From an uncultured Actinotalea sp. (GTDB lineage Bacteria > Actinomycetota > Actinomycetes > Actinomycetales > Cellulomonadaceae), in assembly GCF_946885855.1 (NCBI RefSeq), contig NZ_CAMPHH010000163.1, forward strand, positions 1 to 7,602: a stretch of DNA of 7,602 bases, in the 5' to 3' direction. Position numbers and translations under genes: made by a program. The notes under the pieces are model-generated. The model made no database searches. It worked only from the letters and a program-made list of their open reading frames with translations, and was not told the origin of the DNA. Of the stretch, positions 1-6,932 are shown piece after piece. Within the stretch, counting starts at the first letter, position 1; each line of letters opens with the position of its first letter.

Positions 1-42
1 TCCGCTGAGCCGGGCGCCGCGGCGCGCCTGGTCCGCTGAGCC
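1..42. repeat. Short direct repeat, 11 nt, two copies
   Basis: The 11-mer TCCGCTGAGCC occurs exactly at 1-11 and again at 32-42, just beyond the end of mrpG. Between the copies lies a GC-rich imperfect inverted repeat (10-16 against 24-30, with one G-T pair). No reading frame here can be judged because the window begins at position 1. The repeat could be chance in GC-rich sequence, or part of a run-through transcription stop region behind the mrp operon. No function is claimed. Confidence 0.35.
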
Positions 43-69
43 CTGAGGCCGCGCTGCCGCGGACCTCAG
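43..69 (-). terminator. Hairpin at the end of the mrp operon, probable intrinsic terminator without a U-tract
   Basis: CTGAGG (43-48) plus CCGCG (49-53) pair with CGCGG (58-62) and CCTCAG (64-69). This gives an 11-bp stem with one bulged base (63) and a 4-nt loop (54-57). The stop codon of mrpG (66-68) lies inside the stem. On the minus strand no T-run follows, which is common for GC-rich terminators in actinobacteria. A smaller perfect hairpin (76-81 with 85-90, 3-nt loop) lies immediately upstream inside the mrpG coding end, so two stems sit in tandem. Termination is inferred from structure and operon-end position. Confidence 0.55.
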
Positions 70-512
70 TGCCGCGGACCCTCGGGGTCCTCGTGCCGCG
101 CGCCCCCGGCGCCGTCGGCCCGTTGCTGGAACTCCGAGTGCGGGCGCGCCTCCCGCTCCGCCGCCTCCATGTCCCGGGACAGCTCGTCGACGACGAGGAG
201 GTCGTGCCGCACCTTCCCGGTACGGAAGCCGGCCCGCGACACCATGTGCGCGGCCACCGGCGAGGTGAGCATCTGGAAGGCCGCCACCAGCACGAGCACC
301 CACAGCACCTGGAGCGTGCGCAGGCGCAGCGACAGGCCGATGAGCATGAGCAGGAGCCCGAGGACCTGCGGCTTGGCGGCGACGTGGGTCCGCGCCAGGA
401 GGTCCGGGAACCGGACGAGCCCGACCGCGGCCGCGAAGGTCAGCATCGAGCCGCCCAGCAGGCACAACGACGCGACGACATCGAGCACGGTCCCGACCGT
501 CTCCGTGGTCAT
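66..512 (-). CDS. mrpG: Na+/H+ antiporter subunit G (MrpG/MnhG)
   Basis: This is a small membrane subunit of the Mrp cation/proton antiporter, 148 aa. Three hydrophobic segments lie at about residues 8-32, 48-63 and 68-90. Between the first two is the family signature in its actinobacterial form, FPDLLARTHVAAKPQVLG (residues 35-52), with D37, R41, H43 and K47. The family is usually about 100-130 aa; the excess is a hydrophilic, charged C-terminal tail from about residue 95. I chose the ATG at 512 because it overlaps the mrpF stop as ATGA (509-512) and has GGAGG (complement of 520-524) 7 nt upstream. An open frame continues further upstream, but that part is antisense-style arginine-rich sequence overlapping mrpF. 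It is the last gene of the operon, and its stop codon lies in the terminator hairpin. The subunit is thought to be structural or needed for assembly, not itself a transporter. Confidence 0.93.
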   Translation of the reverse strand: MTTETVGTVLDVVASLCLLGGSMLTFAAAVGLVRFPDLLARTHVAAKPQVLGLLLMLIGLSLRLRTLQVLWVLVLVAAFQMLTSPVAAHMVSRAGFRTGKVRHDLLVVDELSRDMEAAEREARPHSEFQQRADGAGGARHEDPEGPRH

Positions 513-904
513 GCCTTCACCTCCCCGGTCGGGGACCCGCCGTGGTCCTCCTCGTCGACGCGGCGCAGCTCCTCCTCGGACCTGCGGGCGCGCTCGGACT
601 CCAGCTCGGCGAGCTCCTCGCGCGTGAGCACCCGGCCCTCGCCCTCGGGCTCCACCGAGGCGAAGCGGGCGATCGTCACCGAGCCCACGAAGCCCACGAG
701 CGCCAGCGCGACGAGCATCGGCAGACCGTCGGTGCGCCGCGCCCACGCGGCCTCGAGCGCGACCGCCCCCACCAGGGCGCTCGTGAGGATGTCGAGCGCG
801 ACGGAGCGGTCCAGCATGCTGGGCCCGCGCTCCGCGCGGACGAGGGCGAGGATGCCGGCGGCCGCCAGGAGGACGACGCAGACCGCGACGACGGGCAGGA
901 TCAC
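509..904 (-). CDS. mrpF: Na+/H+ antiporter subunit F (MrpF/MnhF)
   Basis: This is a small hydrophobic subunit of the Mrp complex, 131 aa. Three predicted membrane segments lie at about residues 2-22, 34-53 and 61-80. The family motif RGPSMLDRSVALDILT (residues 26-41) is present, with acidic residues D32 and D38 near the start of the second helix. After residue 82 comes a roughly 50-residue, strongly charged tail (about 92-121 rich in E and R, predicted helical), which makes the protein longer than the usual 90-100 aa. The GTG start at 904 is supported by a GTGA overlap with the mrpE stop (901-904), by GGAGG (complement of 912-916) 7 nt upstream, and because the hydrophobic first helix begins at once. 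A longer open frame reaching to 1456 is only the shadow of mrpE. MrpF is required for a functional complex in characterised bacteria. Confidence 0.92.
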   Translation of the reverse strand: MILPVVAVCVVLLAAAGILALVRAERGPSMLDRSVALDILTSALVGAVALEAAWARRTDGLPMLVALALVGFVGSVTIARFASVEPEGEGRVLTREELAELESERARRSEEELRRVDEEDHGGSPTGEVKA

Positions 905-1509
905 GAGACCACCTCCGTCGGGTCGGCGCGGCGTTCGGAGCCCGCCGCCGACCGGCCCCGTGGACGCCGGGTCAGGCCGGCGTGCTCGAGCTCGACGTCG
1001 GACGCCAGCGCGCGCAGGATGCGGGCCTCGGTCTCCAGGACGTGCCGCCGCGCCCCCTCGACACCGCCGCTCGTGTCCACGTCGAGCACGTGGACGTACA
1101 GGGTGCCCGACGAGCGGTGCGCCTCGACGATGACCGAGCCCGGCACGAGGGAGGTGTAGACGGCGGTCAGCGTCAGGTAGAGGTCGGAGTGGCTGCGCAG
1201 CGGCACGGCGAGGACCGCGCTGCGCGGTGCCCGCCGCGGGTCGAGCGCGCGCGTCGCCACCTGGTAGCTCGCGACGACGAGCTCGAAGGCGAACCGCAGG
1301 CCGAGGGAGGCCAGCTGGACGGGGTGGACGCGGCCGTGGAAGTCGATCGCGGGCATCGGCAGCGTGGCGACCACGGCGATCCCGACGACCAGCCCGACGA
1401 CGAGCGTGCCGACCGCGAAGTTGCCCCACAGCAGCGCCCACACGAGCGTGAGCCACAGCGCGGTCCAGATCCGGATGCGCAGTGCGCGACGACGGGGGTG
1501 CAGGCTCAC
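901..1509 (-). CDS. mrpE: Na+/H+ antiporter subunit E (MrpE/MnhE)
   Basis: This subunit of the Mrp antiporter is 202 aa (family usually about 160-200). An arginine-rich N-terminus (residues 5-13) precedes two closely spaced hydrophobic segments at about 15-50. These include the family stretch WALLWGNFAVGTLVVGL (24-40). A further hydrophobic segment at about 63-85 is followed by the soluble MrpE domain, where TLTAVYTSLVPGSVIVE (113-129) and GTLYVHVLDVD (135-145) match the conserved pattern of the family. The last 25 residues are polar and arginine-rich. The GTG at 1509 overlaps the mrpD stop (GTGA, 1506-1509) and has GGGGAG (complement of 1516-1521) 6 nt upstream. The gene overlaps mrpF by 4 nt at its other end. 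In studied systems MrpE aids stability or activity of the complex and is not the catalytic subunit. Confidence 0.94.
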   Translation of the reverse strand: MSLHPRRRALRIRIWTALWLTLVWALLWGNFAVGTLVVGLVVGIAVVATLPMPAIDFHGRVHPVQLASLGLRFAFELVVASYQVATRALDPRRAPRSAVLAVPLRSHSDLYLTLTAVYTSLVPGSVIVEAHRSSGTLYVHVLDVDTSGGVEGARRHVLETEARILRALASDVELEHAGLTRRPRGRSAAGSERRADPTEVVS

Positions 1510-3143
1510 GGCGTGCTCCCCTCGCCGCCGTCAGGCCCGACGTCCTCGAGGTCCGCGCCGTCCTCGACGGACCCGGTGCCGCCCTCCCGCCGCGCGTCCT
1601 CGGTCACCTCGGCCGACCGGCCCTCGCCCCGTCCCCCCGGCAGCACCGCGGCGACGTACTGGTCACGGTCCCGCAGGGTCGCGGCGGCGCGCTCGGTGTA
1701 GTCGTACAGCGGTCCGGCGATGACCGTGAGGGTGACACCGCCGACGACCAGCGCCGCGGCGGACCCCACCATGCCGCGCGGCAGCGTGACGTCGCGGACC
1801 TCGTCCGGGGCGGGCTGCCAGAACGCCTTGTTCCACGCCTTGACGATCGCGTAGAGCGTCAGCAGGGACGTGACGATGCCGCCCGCCACGAGCGCCCAGG
1901 CGAGCGGGGTGCCGACCTCGACGCCGGCCTGGACCAGGCCCGCCTTGCCGAGGAAGCCCGACAGCGGCGGGATGCCCGCGAGGTTCATCGCCGGGAGGAA
2001 GAACATGACCGCGAGCAGCGGGGCGAGCTTGGCCAGGCCCCCGAGGGTGTCCAGGGACGTGGACCCGCCGCGGCGCTCCATGAGGCCGACGACGAGGAAG
2101 AGGGTCGTCTGCACGGTGATGTGGTGCGCGACGTAGAAGATGGCCGCGGACAGCCCGGCCTCCGTGGACAGCGCGATCCCGAAGACCATGTAGCCGATGT
2201 GGCTGACGAGGGTGAAGGAGATCATCCGCTTGACGTCGTTCTGCGCGACGGCGCCGAGGATGCCGATGACCATCGTGGCCAGGGCCGCCCAGAGGAGCAC
2301 GTCGTCGGCCCGGCCCTCCGGGAACAGCAGCGTCTGCGTGCGGATGATCGCGTAGACACCGACCTTGGTGAGCAGGCCCGCGAACACGGCCGTGACCGGC
2401 GCGGGCGCCGTCGGGTAGGAGTCCGGCAGCCACGCGAAGAGCGGGAAGATCGCCGCCTTGATCCCGAAGGCGAGGAGCAGGAGCAGCTGCAGCGCGAACG
2501 CGACGCCCGGATCGATCTCCGAGAGCCGGTAGGCCAGCTGCGCCATGTTCACCGTGCCCGTGGCCGCGTAGACGAGCGAGACCGCGAGCAGGAAGATCAC
2601 CGACGACAGCAGGGACACGACCACGTAGATCGTCCCGGCGCGGATGCGCTCGCCCGTGCCGCCCAGGGTGATGAGCACGTAGGAGGCGACGAGGAGCATC
2701 TCGAAGCCGACGAAGAGGTTGAACAGGTCGCCGGTGAGGAACGCGTTGGCGACGCCGGCGGTGAGGACCAGGTAGGTCGGGTGGAAGATCGCCACCGGCG
2801 TCTCGGCGTTGTTGTCCGCCAGCCCCTGGGACAGCGAGTAGAGCAGGACGCAGAGGGTCACCGCCGAGGAGACGGTGAGCATGAGCGTCGAGAGCCGGTC
2901 TGCGACGAGGTCGATGCCGACCGGGGCCGCCCAGCTGCCGACGTCGAGGACGAGGGGGCCGTCGTCGGCGGCCACGAGCAGGGCGACCGAGGTGAGGAGC
3001 ACCAGGCTGAGCGCGACGACGCTGATGACGCCTTGCGCGCGGGCGTTGCGCCACAGCACGAGCGCCAGGCCGGCTGCGGCGAGGGGGAGGACGACGGGCA
3101 GCGGCACGGCCCACGTCAGGTCCGTCAGGCTCAGGCCGTTCAC
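1506..3143 (-). CDS. mrpD: Na+/H+ antiporter subunit D (MrpD/MnhD), proton-pumping antiporter-like subunit
   Basis: This is one of the two large antiporter-like subunits, homologous to NuoL/M/N of complex I, and is believed to carry protons. It has 545 aa and about 14 hydrophobic helices over residues 10-480. Key charged residues are visible: E148 in FVGFEMLL (TM5), K229 in FGIKAAIFPLFAWLP (broken TM7), K260 in LLTKVGVYAIIR (TM8), H340/H341 in VAHHITVQTTLF (TM11) and K400 in GIPPLSGFLGK (TM12). Q345 stands where Bacillus-type MrpD has lysine (IVKT). Residues from about 482 to 545 form an acidic, Gly/Glu/Asp-rich tail with no membrane segment, an addition to the usual roughly 490-500 aa. The GTG start at 3143 overlaps the mrpC stop (GTGA, 3140-3143). 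The ribosome site before it is weak (GAGGGTGG), so coupling to mrpC translation is likely. Confidence 0.95.
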   Translation of the reverse strand: MNGLSLTDLTWAVPLPVVLPLAAAGLALVLWRNARAQGVISVVALSLVLLTSVALLVAADDGPLVLDVGSWAAPVGIDLVADRLSTLMLTVSSAVTLCVLLYSLSQGLADNNAETPVAIFHPTYLVLTAGVANAFLTGDLFNLFVGFEMLLVASYVLITLGGTGERIRAGTIYVVVSLLSSVIFLLAVSLVYAATGTVNMAQLAYRLSEIDPGVAFALQLLLLLAFGIKAAIFPLFAWLPDSYPTAPAPVTAVFAGLLTKVGVYAIIRTQTLLFPEGRADDVLLWAALATMVIGILGAVAQNDVKRMISFTLVSHIGYMVFGIALSTEAGLSAAIFYVAHHITVQTTLFLVVGLMERRGGSTSLDTLGGLAKLAPLLAVMFFLPAMNLAGIPPLSGFLGKAGLVQAGVEVGTPLAWALVAGGIVTSLLTLYAIVKAWNKAFWQPAPDEVRDVTLPRGMVGSAAALVVGGVTLTVIAGPLYDYTERAAATLRDRDQYVAAVLPGGRGEGRSAEVTEDARREGGTGSVEDGADLEDVGPDGGEGSTP

Positions 3144-3655
3144 CGGGCGTCACCACCCTCGGGCGTCGGCACGGGCCGCGACCCGGGCGCCGACGACGGC
3201 TCCCCACCGGTCTCGTCGTGCACCTCGGCGGCCTCCTGCTCCAGGGTGCTCGTCCCGTCGTCGTCGCTGCGGTAGGCCGCCTGGTCGCGCGCTGCCCGTT
3301 CGGCCACGCGCCGGTCCTCGACGTCGTCCTGGACCTCGTCGTGCTGGTTGAGCTGCCAGGAGCGGTAGGCCATGGCCAGCAGGAACGCCGTCATGCCGAG
3401 GGTGATGACGATCGCCGTGAGGATGAGCGCCTGCGGCAGGGGATCGCTCATCGAGTCCTCGTCGGTGTAGTCGACGATGGGCGCCCCGCCGGCCCGCCCC
3501 CCGGAGATGAGCAGCACGACGTTGACCGCGTTGCTCAGGAAGATCACGCCCAGCAGCACGCGCGTGAGCGAGCGCTCGAGCATCAGGTACACGCCGACGG
3601 CGGTCAGCGCGGCCGCGACGACGACGAGGGCAAGGCTCGGCGAGGTGTCGATCAC
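3140..3655 (-). CDS. mrpC: Na+/H+ antiporter subunit C (MrpC/MnhC), NuoK-like
   Basis: This small membrane subunit is homologous to NuoK of complex I and is thought to connect the antiporter-like subunits and line a lateral proton path. It is 171 aa. Three hydrophobic helices lie at about residues 7-26, 31-51 and 75-97. The family stretches RVLLGVIFLSNAVNVVLL (32-49) and DPLPQALILTAIVITLGMTA (71-90) are clear. From about residue 100 a hydrophilic tail of about 70 residues follows, rich in D, E, Q and R and ending Pro/Gly-rich. Bacillus MrpC is only about 110 aa and lacks it. The GTG at 3655 overlaps the mrpA stop (GTGA, 3652-3655), and AGGAGG (GGAGG is the complement of 3662-3666) lies 6 nt upstream, a strong site. 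Confidence 0.95.
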   Translation of the reverse strand: MIDTSPSLALVVVAAALTAVGVYLMLERSLTRVLLGVIFLSNAVNVVLLISGGRAGGAPIVDYTDEDSMSDPLPQALILTAIVITLGMTAFLLAMAYRSWQLNQHDEVQDDVEDRRVAERAARDQAAYRSDDDGTSTLEQEAAEVHDETGGEPSSAPGSRPVPTPEGGDAR

Positions 3656-6600
3656 CGGTCGCCTCCTTCCGGGCCGCTGCGGCCGGTCAGGCTGCCGTCG
3701 AGCGGCTCGGACAGCGGGGTGCCGCGGCTCGCCCGCGCGAGCGCACCGGGGGCCTCGCCACCCTCGGCACCGGCGCTCCCGGGACCGGCGCCCCGGGGCG
3801 GGCCGTCGTCGACGTCCGTGGCGCGCGGGTCCGCCGTCTCCGGGTCGGCGGAGTCCGGCGCGCCCTCCTCGGTGTGGCGGTCGATCTCTGCGCCCAGGCT
3901 GCGCAGGACGTCCAGCACGACGCCGAGGACGAGGAGGAAGACGCCGATGTCGAAGAAGACGGACGTGACCAGCTTGATCGGTCCCAGGACCGGCAGGCTG
4001 AACTCGATGATGACGCTCTGCAGCAGCGAGCCGCCCGCCAGCACGGCGAGCAGGCCCACGCCGGCCGAGAGGAAGAGGCCGAGGCCGAGCAGGAGGCCGG
4101 GGTGCACCGGCGCGGCGTCACCGAGCTCGTACCGGCCCCCCGCGAGGTAGCGCACCACGAGCGCGATGCCGACGACGAGGCCGCCGGCGAACCCGCCGCC
4201 GGGGGAGTTGTGGCCGGCGAAGAGCAGGTACAGCCCGACCACGATCATCGAGTGGAACAGCAGCCGGGTGATGATCTCGAAGACGACCGACCGGCGCTGC
4301 GGGGCCAGCGTGCTGCCGGCGCCGAGCCACTCGCGGTTGCGCCCCGGGGCCGTCGCGCCGGTGGACTGCTTGGCGCGCGCCTGGGCGGCGAGGCGGCGGA
4401 CGATCGCCGGCTGCGGCGCCGACGCCCACACGTAGCCGGTGCCCCGGGCGGAGCTGGAGCGGAAGATCGAGCCGCTGCGGGTCCGCAGGAAGATCAGCGA
4501 GGCAACGCCCGTCGCGGCGACGAGGAGCACCGCGATCTCGCCCGTGGTGTCCCACGCGCGGATGTCGACGAGCGTGACGTTGACGATGTTCCGTCCGCCG
4601 CCGAAGACGTACGCCTCCTCCGGGAAGTCCACCGAGACGGGGACGTGGACCCGGGCCGTGGGGACGATGAGGGCGAGGGCCCCGACGACCAGGCCGGCCG
4701 CGAGACCGATCGCCATCCGCACCCAGCGGCTCGCGGCCAGGGGGCGGACGGAGAAGTACGCCGGCAGCCGCCGCAGCACGAGGACGAAGACGACGAGCGT
4801 CACGGTCTCGACGAGCACCTGCGTCAGGGCGAGGTCCGGGGCGCCGTGCAGCATGAACAGGGCCGCGACGCCGTAGCCGCTGACGCCCGCGAGCACGACG
4901 GCCTTGAGCCGGCGTCGCGCGTTCGCGGCCAGGACCGCCCCGGCGACGACCAGGCCGCCGACGACGATCTGCGCCGGCCGGTCGTACGGCCGGACCTCGT
5001 CCGCCCCGGGCAGGCCGGTCTGCACGAGGGCGACCGTCTGCACGACCACCAGCACCGTGAGGATCACGCCCAGGTAGACGGGCAGGGAGCCGCGCTGGGT
5101 CAGGGCCGTGACGTCCGCGGCCAGGTCGTCGAGGCGGCGCATGAGCCGGCGGTACGCGCGGTCCGCGTCGACCCGGACGGCGACGCGGGCCTGGGCCCGC
5201 TCGACCCGCGTCCGGGCGACGAACAGCAGCGCACCCGTCGCGAGGATCCCGACCGTGATCCAGAAGGCGGGCTTGAACCCCGCCCACAGGACGAGGTGCC
5301 CGGGCTCGCCGTCGTACAGCGCGGCGTGCGGCGCCAGCAGCCGCTCGCCGAGACCGGGCAGGAGGCCCGTGACCAGACCGAGGACGGCGAGCACGGCGGC
5401 GGGCGCGACGAGGACCAGGGAGGGCGCGGACACCGTCGGCGGCTCGACCGGCGCGCCGTCGTCGTCGGTCGCGGGGAGCTGCTTGTCCGCGAACGCGCCC
5501 CACCAGAACCGCAGGCCGTAGGCGACGGTCAGCGCGGAGCCGACCACCATGCCGACGACGACGAGCACCCCGGCCGGCGTGGTCGCCTCGTGCAGCAGTG
5601 CCTCCAGGCCCGCCTCCTTGGCGACGAAGCCCGCGAACGGGAACATGCCGATCATCGACAGCGTCGCAAGGGCGCCCGCGGCGGCGGTCCACGGCAGCGC
5701 CCGCCCGACCCCGGTGAGCCGGCGCAGGTCCCGGGTCCCGGTCGCGGCGTCGACGATGCCCACCACGAGGAACAGCGACGCCTTGAACATCGCGTGCGCG
5801 CCCAGCATGGCCAGGCCCGCGAGCGCGGTCGCCTTGCCCGGCAGGCCGACGAGCAGCACGAGGAGGCCGAGCTGGCTCACCGTGCCGAAGGCGAGCACGA
5901 GCTTGAGGTCCTGCTGCCGCAGCGCCCGGTAGCCGCCGTGCACGAGGGTCCACGTGCCGGCGGCCGCCACGAGCACCTGCCACACCGGCACGTCGGCGAA
6001 CCCGGGCGCGAACCGTGCCACGAGGTAGACGCCCGCCTTCACCATGGCGGCGGCGTGCAGGTAGGCGCTGACCGGGGTGGGCGCGGCCATCGCCGCGGGG
6101 AGCCAGAAGTGCAGCGGGACCAGGGCCGACTTGCTCAGGGCACCCAGGAGCAGGAGGACGACGGCGACCGCGGCGTAGGTCCCCGTGGGCGGTGCGGCGA
6201 GGACGTCGGAGACCCGGTAGGAGCCGACCGCCTCGCCGAGCATGATGAGCCCGACGAGCATCGCCAGGCCGCCGAACGTCGTCAGGACGATGGCCTGCAT
6301 GGCGGCACGGCGCGAGGCCTTGCGGTCGGAGTAGTGGCCGATGAGCAGGTAGGAGAAGACGGTCGTCAGCTCCCAGAACACGTACAGGAGCAGCAGGTCG
6401 TCCGTCGTGACCAGGCCGAGCATGGCGCCGGCGAAGGCGACGAGGACGCCGCCGAAGCGGCCGAGGCCGCTCGCCGTCGGGGAGAAGTACGCGGCGCAGT
6501 AGACCAGGACGAGCGCGCCGACGCCGCCGACGAGCAGCGTCATCAGCCAGCCGAGGGTGTCGAGCCGGAAGGCGAGCTCGATGCTCAGGGCGGGGACCCA

Positions 6601-6777
6601 CGCGACGACCTCGGTCGGGCCCTGGCCGTCGAGCACGGCCTGCGTGTGGCTGAGCGCCCACGCGGCGGCGGAGGCCGGCGCGAGCGCGAGGACGAAGAAC
6701 GCGCGCCGCCCGAGCCAGGACACCAGCAGCGGCGCGGCGAGCGCCACGATCAGGTGCACGGCGAGCAGCAGGAGCAA
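3652..6777 (-). CDS. mrpA: Na+/H+ antiporter subunit A with fused subunit B domain (MrpA-MrpB)
   Basis: This is the largest Mrp subunit, 1041 aa from the start chosen here, with the NuoL-like and MrpB parts in one chain. Residues about 1-400 are antiporter-like: E136 in FWELTTVFSYLL (TM5), K216 and H223 in LSKSALVPLHFWLP (TM7), K247 in AAAMVKAGVYL, H328 and K332 in GAHAMFKAS, and K386/E387 in FAGFVAKEAG (TM12). Residues about 607-671 form the DUF4040 (MrpA C-terminal) segment, HGAPDLALTQVLVETV with D648 and E657. Residues about 685-763 contain FGGGRNIVNVTLVDIRAWDT. The MnhB domain lies at about 829-959 (LLFAGHNSPGGGFAGGLVVG), and then a disordered Asp/Pro/Gly tail. The TTG at 6777 is preferred: GGAGG lies 5 nt upstream, the first helix begins directly, and catalytic residue spacing then fits Bacillus MrpA (E140, K223, H230). 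The longest frame starts with GTG at 6855 (1067 aa) but has no ribosome site. First gene of the operon. Confidence 0.94.
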   Translation of the reverse strand: MLLLLAVHLIVALAAPLLVSWLGRRAFFVLALAPASAAAWALSHTQAVLDGQGPTEVVAWVPALSIELAFRLDTLGWLMTLLVGGVGALVLVYCAAYFSPTASGLGRFGGVLVAFAGAMLGLVTTDDLLLLYVFWELTTVFSYLLIGHYSDRKASRRAAMQAIVLTTFGGLAMLVGLIMLGEAVGSYRVSDVLAAPPTGTYAAVAVVLLLLGALSKSALVPLHFWLPAAMAAPTPVSAYLHAAAMVKAGVYLVARFAPGFADVPVWQVLVAAAGTWTLVHGGYRALRQQDLKLVLAFGTVSQLGLLVLLVGLPGKATALAGLAMLGAHAMFKASLFLVVGIVDAATGTRDLRRLTGVGRALPWTAAAGALATLSMIGMFPFAGFVAKEAGLEALLHEATTPAGVLVVVGMVVGSALTVAYGLRFWWGAFADKQLPATDDDGAPVEPPTVSAPSLVLVAPAAVLAVLGLVTGLLPGLGERLLAPHAALYDGEPGHLVLWAGFKPAFWITVGILATGALLFVARTRVERAQARVAVRVDADRAYRRLMRRLDDLAADVTALTQRGSLPVYLGVILTVLVVVQTVALVQTGLPGADEVRPYDRPAQIVVGGLVVAGAVLAANARRRLKAVVLAGVSGYGVAALFMLHGAPDLALTQVLVETVTLVVFVLVLRRLPAYFSVRPLAASRWVRMAIGLAAGLVVGALALIVPTARVHVPVSVDFPEEAYVFGGGRNIVNVTLVDIRAWDTTGEIAVLLVAATGVASLIFLRTRSGSIFRSSSARGTGYVWASAPQPAIVRRLAAQARAKQSTGATAPGRNREWLGAGSTLAPQRRSVVFEIITRLLFHSMIVVGLYLLFAGHNSPGGGFAGGLVVGIALVVRYLAGGRYELGDAAPVHPGLLLGLGLFLSAGVGLLAVLAGGSLLQSVIIEFSLPVLGPIKLVTSVFFDIGVFLLVLGVVLDVLRSLGAEIDRHTEEGAPDSADPETADPRATDVDDGPPRGAGPGSAGAEGGEAPGALARASRGTPLSEPLDGSLTGRSGPEGGDR

Positions 6778-6866
6778 CGCGGCCTCCGTCCTGGTCGGTC
6801 GGCGGTGGTCAGTGGTCGCCGGTGCCGGGACGAGGGGGGAGGACCGTCGAGGCACCGGGGTGCCAT
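6750..6866 (-). other. Possible upstream ORF (38 codons) overlapping the start of mrpA
   Basis: An ATG at 6866, preceded 9 nt upstream by GGAG (complement of 6876-6879), opens a 38-residue frame shifted relative to mrpA and ending with TGA at 6750-6752, 25 nt inside mrpA. It covers both candidate mrpA starts. The peptide ends in a cysteine cluster (residues 31, 33, 34, 37), but this arises from reading the mrpA leucine codons CTG CTG CTC out of frame, so it is weak evidence of selection. It could act as a leader ORF or be meaningless. No match to a known leader is claimed. Confidence 0.2.
6783..6787 (-). promoter_or_regulatory. Shine-Dalgarno sequence that decides the mrpA start
   Basis: On the minus strand the sequence AGGACGGAGG ends 5 nt before a TTG codon at 6777, in frame with mrpA. 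No comparable purine run lies before the in-frame GTG at 6855, 26 codons further upstream. All but one of the downstream mrp genes have GGAGG or GGGGAG 6-7 nt before their start, so this spacing fits the local habit. The TTG codon is rarer than GTG or ATG, which leaves some doubt. Confidence 0.55.
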
Positions 6867-6932
6867 GACGGGGGACTCCACGCGTCCGGCGGGCGTCCGC
6901 CGAGGGCGACGCGCGCCGTCACGAGCGCGGAC

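Noticed and set aside
513..746. N-terminal extension of the mrpG frame
   Set aside because: It overlaps mrpF in another frame and reads as Arg/Gly/Ala-rich sequence; the ATG at 512 has a strong ribosome site and the coupled ATGA overlap.
905..1456. N-terminal 183 codons of the longest frame that ends as mrpF
   Set aside because: This part overlaps mrpE, is arginine-rich low-complexity sequence, and lies upstream of a well-supported GTG start with a GGAGG site.
1482..3275. Long plus-strand open frame (597 codons) antisense to mrpD and mrpC
   Set aside because: It mirrors the third-position GC bias of mrpD on the other strand; the translation is a low-complexity Arg/Asp/Gly/His/Glu string without domains. 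mrpD has clear family motifs, so this is a shadow.
4118..6661. 847-codon minus-strand frame overlapping mrpA
   Set aside because: It is out of frame with mrpA, Arg/Ala/Gly/Pro-rich, and has none of the hydrophobic helices or motifs of the real subunit.
3652..6777. Apparent loss of mrpB from the operon
   Set aside because: The MnhB domain is present as the C-terminal part of MrpA, so the complex is complete in domains.
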